From the IMG/VR virus record IMGVR_UViG_3300048592_000616, positions 1 through 64,000 of that record: 64,000 nt of DNA, one strand, 5' to 3'. Under the pieces are notes generated by a model that saw only the letters and a program-made list of their open reading frames with translations, searched no databases and was not told the origin of the DNA. The DNA is from a virus. The position numbers and the translations under genes are program-made. Positions 37,786 through 44,545 of the stretch are shown piece by piece. Positions within the stretch are counted from its first letter, which is position 1. Every line of letters begins with the position of its first letter.

Positions 37786-38411
37786 TGGGTGGCGGCGACA
37801 TGGTCAGCGGCGCGCCCGCGGCCGTCAACGGCGGCCTCATTGTCGGCCGGGAGCTGCGCGAGTTGGTCATGGAGGCCATCGACCTGGCGATACCCACTCA
37901 GAAGCGGACCAACAACGTGCCCTCGTGGGGGCTGGGACCGGCCGGGTACGACGTGCGGTTGCGGCAGTTGATGGTGCGGCAGTTCGCCCTCGCCGACCCC
38001 GGCGAGGCGGCCGATCCGCAGCTCATCGACCCGATGGACGACAGCCAGGGACCGTACATCTCGCTGCCCATCGGCGTCGCCAAAGACGGCCGCGACTACG
38101 TGATCATCAGCCCCCGCGCGGCCGTGTATGCCGAGACGGTCGAGGCGTTCGACATCCCCGACGACGTGCTCGTCCTGCCGGTCGGCAAGTCCACCTACAC
38201 CCGGCACGGGCTGGCGCTGCTGGCGACGCCGTTTGAACCGGGCTGGCGCGGCTGGCCGCGGGTGACACTGGTCAACACCACCGACCGGCCGATCAAGTAT
38301 TACCTCGGCGGCGGCGGGATGCAGTGTCTGTTCTTCCGCGTCCCCGGCGCGACGGCCTACGACGGCCGTTATCAGGATCAGCAACCGACCCAGGATGGCC
38401 GAAGCGCGTAA
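37785..38411 (+). CDS. dcd: dCTP deaminase / dUTPase-family enzyme
   Basis: 208 aa; ATG 37785 (GTG 37782 also in frame). WGLGPAGYDVRL, LVLPVGKSTYTRHGLALLATPFEPGWRGWPRVTLVNTTDRPIKYYLGGGGMQCLFFRV matches dCTP deaminase (GKSs.aR.G......pf.PGw.G..tl.l.N....pi....G..iqql.F). Makes dUTP from dCTP to feed thymidylate synthesis. Overlaps the terminase start by 17 bp. Confidence 0.85.
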   Translation: MGGGDMVSGAPAAVNGGLIVGRELRELVMEAIDLAIPTQKRTNNVPSWGLGPAGYDVRLRQLMVRQFALADPGEAADPQLIDPMDDSQGPYISLPIGVAKDGRDYVIISPRAAVYAETVEAFDIPDDVLVLPVGKSTYTRHGLALLATPFEPGWRGWPRVTLVNTTDRPIKYYLGGGGMQCLFFRVPGATAYDGRYQDQQPTQDGRSA

Positions 38412-41175
38412 CTTGCTGGACCCCGCGGCGTGGAAGGATCGAGCGGCCTACGACCGCTGGATGGCCGAGGCGCGCGCCGATGCCGCGGCGTTGAAGTCCA
38501 CCGGCTGGCGACCGGCGGCCGACAACTGGCGCAAGCGCATCCCGGCCATCTTCGCGCCGTATCTGTGGCACCCGTTCTCCGATCCCCACATCGAGCTGTG
38601 GGACTGGGCGGCGGCCGTTGAGCGCGACACGTCCCCGCGGCCGTTCGTGGCCATCTGGCCACGGGGTAGGGGCAAGTGCCTGGACGGAGATACTCCGATA
38701 CAAATGGCCGACGGGCAGCGAGTCCCCATCCGGGACGTCCAGGTGGGAGATCGCGTCGTATCATGGGACGCGGCCGCGGGAGACTTTGCGCCACGGCCCG
38801 TCACCCGGAAATGGGATAGCGGCAGCAAGCCATGCATTCGCGTGAAAACGACGACGCGCGAGATTACGCTTACTCCGGCGCATCGAGTGCTTACTTTCAA
38901 CGGATGGAAAACGGCCGGGGAGCTTGAGCCCGGGGATCGCATTGCCTCACCAAGGAGGATACCGCTTGAGCGGGCGGCGGCGCGACCGATTGAGGAAGCC
39001 AAGCTGCTGGCCTATATGATCGCCGAGGGTGGCTGCGGGCCAAATGCCGGCACTCCACTTTTTACAAATTTTGACGAGCCGGTCGTGGAAGACTCTAAGC
39101 GATGCGCGGCGGCCGTTGGGCTTACCGTGAACGACAGGGCGCGACAGGGGCATTACAGCCTGACGAATGGTGGTTTGCAATGGACGAAAGATCAAGGGAT
39201 CGCGGGACATCTGGCATTGACGAAGCGCGTCCCTCAGTGGGTATTCGGGCAGCCGGAAGCGCATCGCTGGGCCTTCTTATCGGCCATGATGGATACCGAT
39301 GGCTGGTTCTCCTGTGACCGTGGCGGGATTACCCTCGCTAACGAGGGACTTATTGATGACCTGCGGACGATATTTCTATCGGTCGGCATTTACGGGAACG
39401 TTATATTTAAGAAGAACGACTTCGCCAGCGCGTGGCAGTTTGAGATGGATCAGGAGTGCCTGTCGCTTGCCCTTCACAAAATGGTGATGATAAACAAGAC
39501 CGGTCGGTTGAGGGAGGTGCTCAAAACCAATCGCTATAGCTTGATCGATACATACCCCAAAGAGATACTCCGAAACTTACCGAAGGGGATGAATCGCGCG
39601 TTGCGAAATAAGTATGGGCTGCGGGCGACGACGTCGTACGCCGTAACGCGGCCGAAACTGCGGCGGGCCATCAAAGCCTTCCCTCTTGATCGGTGGGTTC
39701 AACTTGAGAGCCAGCCTATATTTTGGGACGCGGTCTCGTCAATCGAGGAGGCCGGAACCCGGCCGACTTATGATATCGAGGTGGCCGGTACTCACAACAT
39801 GATCAGCGGCGGGCTGATCACTCATAACAGCACGGCGGCCGAAATGGTCACGGTGGACTGGGGTGGCCGGGGGGCGCGACGGTACATCCTATACTGCAGC
39901 GAGACGCAGGACCAGGCCGACAAACACATCGCCACCATCCAGCGCATGCTCGAGCGCGAGGCGGCCGAAGCGTACCCCAACTCCGTCGGGCGGCCGCGCA
40001 TCGGCAAGCACGGCAGCAAGACGTGGCGGCGCGAGGTGATGACCACAGTCTCAGGGTTCACGGTCGAGGCCATCGGTCTCGACAAAGCCGTTCGGGGACA
40101 GAAGATCGACTGGGCGCGACCGGACGGGATCATCCTCGACGACGTGGACGCCCGGCACGACACCGAGAACGCCGTCCGCAAGAAGATCGAGACGATCACC
40201 GGCAGCATCCTCCCGGCCGGTGCGTCCAACTGCGCGGTGCTGTTCGTGCAGAACCTCATTCATGAGAACAGCATCGCCCACATGCTCAGCAAGCGGCCGG
40301 GCACGCCCGGCGCGGCCGACTTTTTGGCCAACCGCATCATCAGCGGCCCCCACCCGGCGATGGAAGGGTTGCAGTACGAGTACCAGGCCGACGCCGAGGA
40401 AGGGCGGCACTGGGTGATCACGGCCGGTCGCTCGCTGTGGCGCGGGTTCGATGTGGCCGTGTGCCAGGAGGAGATCAACCGCGCCGGGCCGACATCGTTT
40501 GAGTTGGAGAGCCAGCACGAGGTCGATACGGCCGATCCGCAGGCGCTGCTGACGCCGGAGCAGCTCGACGCGACGCGGGTGTTCACCCAGCCCGACCTGG
40601 CGCGCATCGTCATCGGCGTGGACCCATCGGGCGGCACCGGCCAAGTCGGCATCGTCGGAGTGGGAACGGCCGTGCTGGGCAAGGTGACGCACGGGTACAC
40701 CGTCGCCGACAACTCGACTCCGGCGGGGACGGGATCGGCCGAGTGGGCGGCGGCCGTGTTGCGGCTGTACTACGCCCTCGGGGCCGACGCCGTCGTCGTC
40801 GAGACGAACTTCGGCGGCGACATGGCGGCCGAGAACATCCGCGCCGTCCGGTTGACCGGGCCGGACGGGGAGCTGCTCGTGGATGGGAAAGACGTGGCTA
40901 TCGTCCAGGTGTGGGCCAGCCGGGGCAAGGAAGTCCGGGCGCAACCCGTGGCCACGCTGTTCCAGCTCGGCAAGGCCCACCACGTCGGCCACTACCCGGA
41001 GCTGCAGAAACAGTGGACGCGCTGGGTGCCGGGGACCAAGCCCAGCCCGGACCGGATGGACGCCGAGGTGTGGGGGTATACGTACCTCATGCTGGGCGAA
41101 GGGATCAAGGGGAGCGGCGAACGGCCGACGGCCAGCAAGGGGCGCGTCGTCAGGGCCGAAGACCTGTTTGGGTAA
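38395..41175 (+). CDS. terL: Large terminase subunit (TerL) interrupted by an in-frame intein
   Basis: 926-aa precursor. N-extein residues 1-94 end in WPRGRGK; C-extein begins STAAEM at 479, so splicing rebuilds the Walker A loop GRGKST. Downstream: ILYCSETQDQADKH, Walker B-like GIILDDVDAR, then an RNase H-type nuclease start IVIGVDPSGG and VVVETNFGG. The mature enzyme would be 542 aa, normal for TerL. It packages and cuts phage DNA at the portal. Without splicing the ATPase loop is broken, so packaging depends on intein removal. Confidence 0.93.
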   Translation: MAEARNLLDPAAWKDRAAYDRWMAEARADAAALKSTGWRPAADNWRKRIPAIFAPYLWHPFSDPHIELWDWAAAVERDTSPRPFVAIWPRGRGKCLDGDTPIQMADGQRVPIRDVQVGDRVVSWDAAAGDFAPRPVTRKWDSGSKPCIRVKTTTREITLTPAHRVLTFNGWKTAGELEPGDRIASPRRIPLERAAARPIEEAKLLAYMIAEGGCGPNAGTPLFTNFDEPVVEDSKRCAAAVGLTVNDRARQGHYSLTNGGLQWTKDQGIAGHLALTKRVPQWVFGQPEAHRWAFLSAMMDTDGWFSCDRGGITLANEGLIDDLRTIFLSVGIYGNVIFKKNDFASAWQFEMDQECLSLALHKMVMINKTGRLREVLKTNRYSLIDTYPKEILRNLPKGMNRALRNKYGLRATTSYAVTRPKLRRAIKAFPLDRWVQLESQPIFWDAVSSIEEAGTRPTYDIEVAGTHNMISGGLITHNSTAAEMVTVDWGGRGARRYILYCSETQDQADKHIATIQRMLEREAAEAYPNSVGRPRIGKHGSKTWRREVMTTVSGFTVEAIGLDKAVRGQKIDWARPDGIILDDVDARHDTENAVRKKIETITGSILPAGASNCAVLFVQNLIHENSIAHMLSKRPGTPGAADFLANRIISGPHPAMEGLQYEYQADAEEGRHWVITAGRSLWRGFDVAVCQEEINRAGPTSFELESQHEVDTADPQALLTPEQLDATRVFTQPDLARIVIGVDPSGGTGQVGIVGVGTAVLGKVTHGYTVADNSTPAGTGSAEWAAAVLRLYYALGADAVVVETNFGGDMAAENIRAVRLTGPDGELLVDGKDVAIVQVWASRGKEVRAQPVATLFQLGKAHHVGHYPELQKQWTRWVPGTKPSPDRMDAEVWGYTYLMLGEGIKGSGERPTASKGRVVRAEDLFG
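38677..39828 (+). mobile_element. Intein with LAGLIDADG (DOD) homing endonuclease
   Basis: 384 aa, residues 95-478 of the precursor. Begins Cys (CLDGDTPIQMADG, block A), has TLTPAHRVLTF (block B TxxH), two endonuclease dodecapeptides LLAYMIAEGG and FLSAMMDTDGWF, block F TYDIEVAGTHNMISGG and ends LITHN before Ser+1. All splicing residues (Cys1, His, terminal HN, Ser+1) are present, as are acidic residues in both dodecapeptides (E and D), so splicing and homing both look intact. Confidence 0.93.
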
Positions 41176-41179
41176 ACCA

Positions 41180-41365
41180 ATGACGAAGACAACGGAAACA
41201 GACCTTTACAACGAAGCACTCGCGGCCGCGGACCGGCTGCGGGCATTCATACAGGACCGATACGCCACGAAGTCAGTGACCCGGAAGAGCGCGGCCGAAC
41301 TGCGCGATCTCATCCGGGCAGTCGATGCACTCCTGGCGGTCCTACCGGATGACCAGCAGCAGTGA
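41180..41365 (+). CDS. Small helical hypothetical protein (61 aa)
   Basis: MTKTTETDLYNEALAAADRLRAFIQDRYATKSVTRKSAAELRDLIRAVDALLAVLPDDQQQ, an acidic helical bundle. Starts 4 nt after terL. Confidence 0.6.
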   Translation: MTKTTETDLYNEALAAADRLRAFIQDRYATKSVTRKSAAELRDLIRAVDALLAVLPDDQQQ

Positions 41366-41594
41366 TGACATCTTCGGCGGCAACCGCGCGCCGGTCGCGG
41401 TTACCCACGGCAAGCCCGCGGCCGCGCGGCCGCCGCGCAAACCGGCCACCCGCGAGGAGAAGCTGGAGAAGTTCCTGCGGCGCATCGCTGGGTTGCAACC
41501 CGGCCGGTACGTCATCGTGATCACCGTTTCAGCCACGGGCCTCCAGGACTGGAGCGTACAAGAAACAGGCAAAGTAGAAGGAGACAACATCTGA
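41349..41594 (+). CDS. Small hypothetical protein (81 aa)
   Basis: MTSSSDDIFGGNRAPVAVTHGKPAAARPPRKP, disordered and basic N-terminus, then a helix (EEKLEKFLRRIAGL) and a strand pair (RYVIVITVSATGLQDW). Overlaps the previous gene by 17 bp. Confidence 0.55.
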   Translation: MTSSSDDIFGGNRAPVAVTHGKPAAARPPRKPATREEKLEKFLRRIAGLQPGRYVIVITVSATGLQDWSVQETGKVEGDNI

Positions 41595-41953
41595 TGGCAG
41601 AAGGAACCGTGAAACTTATCAAAGACAGCGCCGGGCTGCGGACGGCCGGGGGGCGCGTGCTCCTCGACAGCGACGGACTGCATACGGCCGGGTTCCGGCT
41701 CGACCGTATGCTGGGGGAGGGTCCGTTCCCGCTCCCGGTGCGGGATGTGGTCGTCAAGGACATCTGGCCGGAGACGCGCCGGATCGTCTTCTGGGCGACG
41801 CAACCGGCGCTGGAGACCATCCGCGCCCGCGAGTTCGGCCGCCTGCGGCCGTGGGACCCGGAAGTGACCAGCCTGTGGGGTCTGGACGTATCGCCACTGT
41901 ACGACTTCGACGCGGTGGCCGACTACATCCAGCGCCTGGAAGACGGAGAGTAA
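41594..41953 (+). CDS. Hypothetical protein (119 aa)
   Basis: SD AAGGAGACAAC before ATG; starts MAEGTVKLIKDSAGLRTAGGRVLLDSDGLHTAGFRL, a beta-rich repeat (AGLRTAGG/GLHTAGF), then IVFWATQPALETIRAREFG. No family recognised. Confidence 0.6.
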   Translation: MAEGTVKLIKDSAGLRTAGGRVLLDSDGLHTAGFRLDRMLGEGPFPLPVRDVVVKDIWPETRRIVFWATQPALETIRAREFGRLRPWDPEVTSLWGLDVSPLYDFDAVADYIQRLEDGE

Positions 41954-41956
41954 CCA

Positions 41957-42163
41957 ATGGCATCAAGAGTCAAACCAAGCAAGAAGCGCAAGACCCCGCG
42001 GCCGACCCGCCCGCCGCCACCACGTCCGACCCCGCGCCCGACGACCCGCCCGCCGCCTAGCGCCGCCCCACACTGTATTACCATTGTATTACCCGCCGAC
42101 GGCCGCTTATACGGCCGTCGGCGGGTTGCGTTTGGGGCAGGGCGGCCGGTTGCAGTTGGTTGA
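41957..42163 (+). CDS. Doubtful Pro/Arg-rich ORF (68 aa)
   Basis: MASRVKPSKKRKTPRPTRPPPPRPTPRPTTRPPP then unrelated residues. The frame reads through a perfect terminator-like hairpin (42092-42125) and ends inside the phased element of the next promoter, so at least the 3' third is unlikely to be functional. A short basic peptide is possible. Confidence 0.3.
   Translation: MASRVKPSKKRKTPRPTRPPPPRPTPRPTTRPPPSAAPHCITIVLPADGRLYGRRRVAFGAGRPVAVG
42092..42125 (+). terminator. Perfect 14-bp hairpin
   Basis: CCCGCCGACGGCCG (42092-42105) / CGGCCGTCGGCGGG (42112-42125), 6-nt loop, followed by TTGCGTTT. Likely ends the terminase operon. Confidence 0.7.
42148..42163 (+). repeat. Phased GGTT element overlapping a -35 box
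   Basis: GGTTGC-AGTT-GGTTGA, identical to 17936-17951. The second half runs into TTGACG of the promoter. Confidence 0.8.
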
Positions 42164-42208
42164 CGGTTTGCGCGTTACGTGATATGATACGGGCATACTT
42201 AACGAACG
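42160..42208 (+). promoter_or_regulatory. Promoter of the shared TATGAT-N4-KCATAC class
   Basis: TTGACG 42160-42165, spacer 17, TATGAT 42183-42188, ACGG, GCATAC, TTAACGAACG. Drives 42235-43607. Confidence 0.85.
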
Positions 42209-42234
42209 GCCGGGCGGCCGACTGGAGATAACCG

Positions 42235-42621
42235 ATGGCGAAGAAAACCTACACGATCCCTTTCCAAAACGGCACAACCCGCGTTGTGACCATGAGCGCC
42301 GTGGTTGGCGACGAGGTCTTTGGGGTGCACCGCAGCATCGACCGCAAGAAGGGCTGGACCCTGACACACCTACCGACCGGCCTCAAGCTGGCCTACCTCG
42401 ATCTCAAGCGGACGGCCGTGGGCTGTGCGGAGAACCTGCTCCAGGAAGTGCCGGACGTGGACTGGTCGCTGGCCGACGGAGACGAGATGGTCGGTCGATA
42501 CGGCCGTGACTTGAACGGCGCGGCCTACATCGTGAAGTGCTGGGAGGACGGCCGGATAACGGAGCCGATCACCGTCAAGCAGGCCAAGACCTGGGCCGAG
42601 AACCGGAACCCGCTGGGGTAG
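42235..42621 (+). CDS. Hypothetical protein (128 aa)
   Basis: MAKKTYTIPFQNGTTRVVTMSAVVGDEVFGVHRSI ... GWTLTHLPTGLKLAYLDLKRTAVGCAENLLQ; alpha/beta, SD TGGAGATAACC. The TLTHLPTG..LA pattern is seen in phage accessory proteins of unknown role. Confidence 0.65.
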   Translation: MAKKTYTIPFQNGTTRVVTMSAVVGDEVFGVHRSIDRKKGWTLTHLPTGLKLAYLDLKRTAVGCAENLLQEVPDVDWSLADGDEMVGRYGRDLNGAAYIVKCWEDGRITEPITVKQAKTWAENRNPLG

Positions 42622-42656
42622 CAAGTTAGTTCATAATAACCCATAAGGAGATACCG

Positions 42657-43607
42657 ATGAGTGACCTAGACTTTTTCAATGATGCGGCCGTAGACCCGGC
42701 CTTGTACGAAGCGGAGAAGGCCGTGCGCGTGTCCTTCCCGACGATCAGCTGGCAGGGGCAGCACGGCAGCCCCATCGTGGGCACGTGGGCGCTCGACGAC
42801 AACGGCGGGGAGTTGCCCGGCCCGTTCTGGCGACGGGAGAAGGTCCAGTTTGGCGGCAACCCCAACAGCCCGTATGTGGACGCGATGCTGACCGAGCGCC
42901 TGCGCTGCTGCGTCCTGGGATTCCGGCAGCGGTGGTCGGCGACCGACCCCAACGGCACGGTCCACTGCTACCCCGACGCCACGCCGCCCAACCAGCGGCC
43001 GCAGGGACGGCCGCAGAGTCACCTGCAAGTGGCCGTGACCATGCCCGGCGACCCGACGGCCGTCTATGCCCTCGGCCTGAACGGCCCCAGCAAGACTAAG
43101 CCGTTCCTCAATGAGAACGACGGGGCGGAGAACGCCATGCCGCTCGGTGTGTGGCCTCGCCTGCGCCGCTATGCGGCGGCCGCCAGTGAGCAGCAGGGCC
43201 AGCGCATCCCGGCGCTGTGCACGTGGTGGATCGACCTCGTGCCTCACCGGGCCGCGGCCGGATCGCCCCGCGCCGGGGAGTTCATCTACGTCACCGAGGG
43301 CACCACGAAGGTCGCCCACATGCTGCCCTACGTGGCCGACCTGCGCACCGACCGCGACAAGGGCGGCGATGCCAACGACGGCACGGTCCACCACCCGCGC
43401 ACGCGCTTTGTCGGCCGTGACTTGTTCACCGAGTATCAGCGCATCTACAAGGCGACGATCCGCGACTGGGCGGCCGAGTGGGATACGGCGTACACGGCCG
43501 AGCCGGAGGAAGACGGCGGCCCCTACCCGCCCGCCCCGGCCGCGTCCGGTCCCAGCCCTGCCGGACGACGGCCGTCGCCGCCGGAGCCGCCCGACGACTG
43601 GCTGTAG
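42657..43607 (+). CDS. Hypothetical protein (316 aa), possible ssDNA-binding protein
   Basis: SD AAGGAGATACC. The core (PTISWQGQHGSPIVGTWALDD ... VQFGGNPNSPYVDAMLTERLRCCVLGFRQRW; EFIYVTEGTTKVAHMLPYVADL) is unassigned; the C-terminus is a Pro-rich linker ending in acidic PPDDWL. An acidic-hydrophobic tip on a disordered tail is what SSB-type proteins use to recruit partners, but no OB fold can be proven by eye. Confidence 0.55.
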   Translation: MSDLDFFNDAAVDPALYEAEKAVRVSFPTISWQGQHGSPIVGTWALDDNGGELPGPFWRREKVQFGGNPNSPYVDAMLTERLRCCVLGFRQRWSATDPNGTVHCYPDATPPNQRPQGRPQSHLQVAVTMPGDPTAVYALGLNGPSKTKPFLNENDGAENAMPLGVWPRLRRYAAAASEQQGQRIPALCTWWIDLVPHRAAAGSPRAGEFIYVTEGTTKVAHMLPYVADLRTDRDKGGDANDGTVHHPRTRFVGRDLFTEYQRIYKATIRDWAAEWDTAYTAEPEEDGGPYPPAPAASGPSPAGRRPSPPEPPDDWL

Positions 43608-43636
43608 GCAGTAAACCCGGCCGCCCGGCCCCCGCC

Positions 43637-43686
43637 AAACAGCAACATTTTGTAGACCAATTTATGAGATGTTGCTGTTTTTGTGT
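43637..43686 (+). terminator. Intrinsic terminator overlapping the next promoter
   Basis: AAACAGCAACAT (43637-43648) / ATGTTGCTGTTT (43669-43680), then a T-rich tail. The T tract lies about where a -35 would be for the -10 at 43697, so termination and initiation are closely packed. Confidence 0.85.
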
Positions 43687-43690
43687 CGTT

Positions 43691-43724
43691 ATGTGGTATG
43701 ATATGTGCATACTAAACGAACGGG
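43691..43724 (+). promoter_or_regulatory. Promoter core of the shared TATGAT-N4-KCATAC class
   Basis: TATGAT 43697-43702, ATGT, GCATAC, TAAACGAACG; GTATG/CATAC inverted repeat. No good -35 and no phased GGTT element upstream, so it probably needs an activator. Confidence 0.7.
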
Positions 43725-43758
43725 CACGGACCCGAAATTCAGACGGAGGTTAACTCTC

Positions 43759-44277
43759 ATGGCAACCAGATCATACGTCATCTTCCACAATGCGGCCGAA
43801 GGGTTCTACACCGGCGCGTACATCCACTGGAGCGGCGCGCCGTTGCCGGGGGACTGGGTGGGCGGCATCCTGCAGGACCACTATCAGGACCCGGCCAAAA
43901 TTCGCAAGGCCATCGCCCTGGGGTCATGCAGCATCCTGGCGGCCGATCCCGGCGACGAGGCCCACCCCTTCGAGGCGGCCAACGACTACGCGGATCGTGG
44001 GGTCAGCACGTACTACCGCCGCGACCGGGGGGATGCGTGGGACCACACGGCCCCGCAGTGGTCGGGCGACTTGTACCCGATGCTGAACACGGCCTTGGAG
44101 GGGATGGGCTGCGAGTACGTCTACCTGTGGACGGACCGGGGCGATGGCCCGCAGTGGTACTGGGCGGCGCTGTGCTGGGGCGACGTGTACGATGCGGAGT
44201 CGGTGCTGGACTGGGAGCCGCTCGGTCCGCACCTGGCGGCCGTCATTGCCGAAGAGGCGGCGCGGGACCAGATGTAA
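43759..44277 (+). CDS. Hypothetical protein (172 aa)
   Basis: SD GACGGAGGTTAAC. MATRSYVIFHNAAEGFYTGAYIHWSGAPLPGDWVGGILQDHYQD ... AADPGDEAHPFEAANDYADRGVSTYYRRDRG. Trp/Tyr-rich; the opening (YVIFHNAAEGFYTG.YIHWSG) is like a family of small phage or bacterial proteins I cannot name. Monocistronic between two terminators. Confidence 0.65.
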   Translation: MATRSYVIFHNAAEGFYTGAYIHWSGAPLPGDWVGGILQDHYQDPAKIRKAIALGSCSILAADPGDEAHPFEAANDYADRGVSTYYRRDRGDAWDHTAPQWSGDLYPMLNTALEGMGCEYVYLWTDRGDGPQWYWAALCWGDVYDAESVLDWEPLGPHLAAVIAEEAARDQM

Positions 44278-44335
44278 CCCCCACCGCCCCCGGCGGCCGC
44301 CTGGAGAACGGCCGCCGGGGGCGCACCCCGTCAAT

Positions 44336-44370
44336 TTGTTGAATCATTGGATCAATGCTATAATTGATCC
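44336..44370 (+). promoter_or_regulatory. Head-operon promoter inside a palindromic operator
   Basis: TTGTTG 44336-44341, spacer 17, TATAAT 44359-44364. GGATCAAT (44349-44356) and ATTGATCC (44363-44370) form a perfect inverted repeat across the -10. Confidence 0.8.
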
Positions 44371-44378
44371 CGTCGCAA

Positions 44379-44414
44379 GGTTCCGAACGGTTGCAGAGTC
44401 GGCCGGTCGGTTCC
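44379..44414 (+). repeat. 36-bp phased element, long form
   Basis: GGTTCC at 44379, GGTTGC at 44389, GGTTCC at 44409, all in 10-bp register. Conserved with 17817-17852. Lies in the leader between the head promoter and the terminator at 44476. Confidence 0.8.
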
Positions 44415-44475
44415 CCAGACGGTAACTGAATCATTTCGCCGGGCCATCATACCCGGCCGACGCCAGGACCACAGA

Positions 44476-44511
44476 AACACGGCACACCCTCAAGGTGTGC
44501 CGTGTTTTTTG
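44476..44511 (+). terminator. Strong intrinsic terminator just before the head operon
   Basis: AACACGGCACACC (44476-44488), loop CTCAA, GGTGTGCCGTGTT (44494-44506), then TTTT. The capsid ORF starts 35 bp later and no promoter is visible in between, so capsid transcription must read through. Confidence 0.92.
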
Positions 44512-44545
44512 TTTCCGGGTGAGCGAAGGGAACAGGGGGAAGTGA

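Noticed and set aside
36323-37897. 524-codon minus-strand frame opposite the small terminase region
   Set aside because: Crosses several coupled plus-strand genes and has no recognisable domain; a GC-skew shadow.
17817-44414. The two 36-bp long elements as recombinase crossover sites (attP or res)
   Set aside because: No recombinase gene was found in the window and the 10-bp phased half-sites match regulatory binding better; kept as a regulatory element instead.
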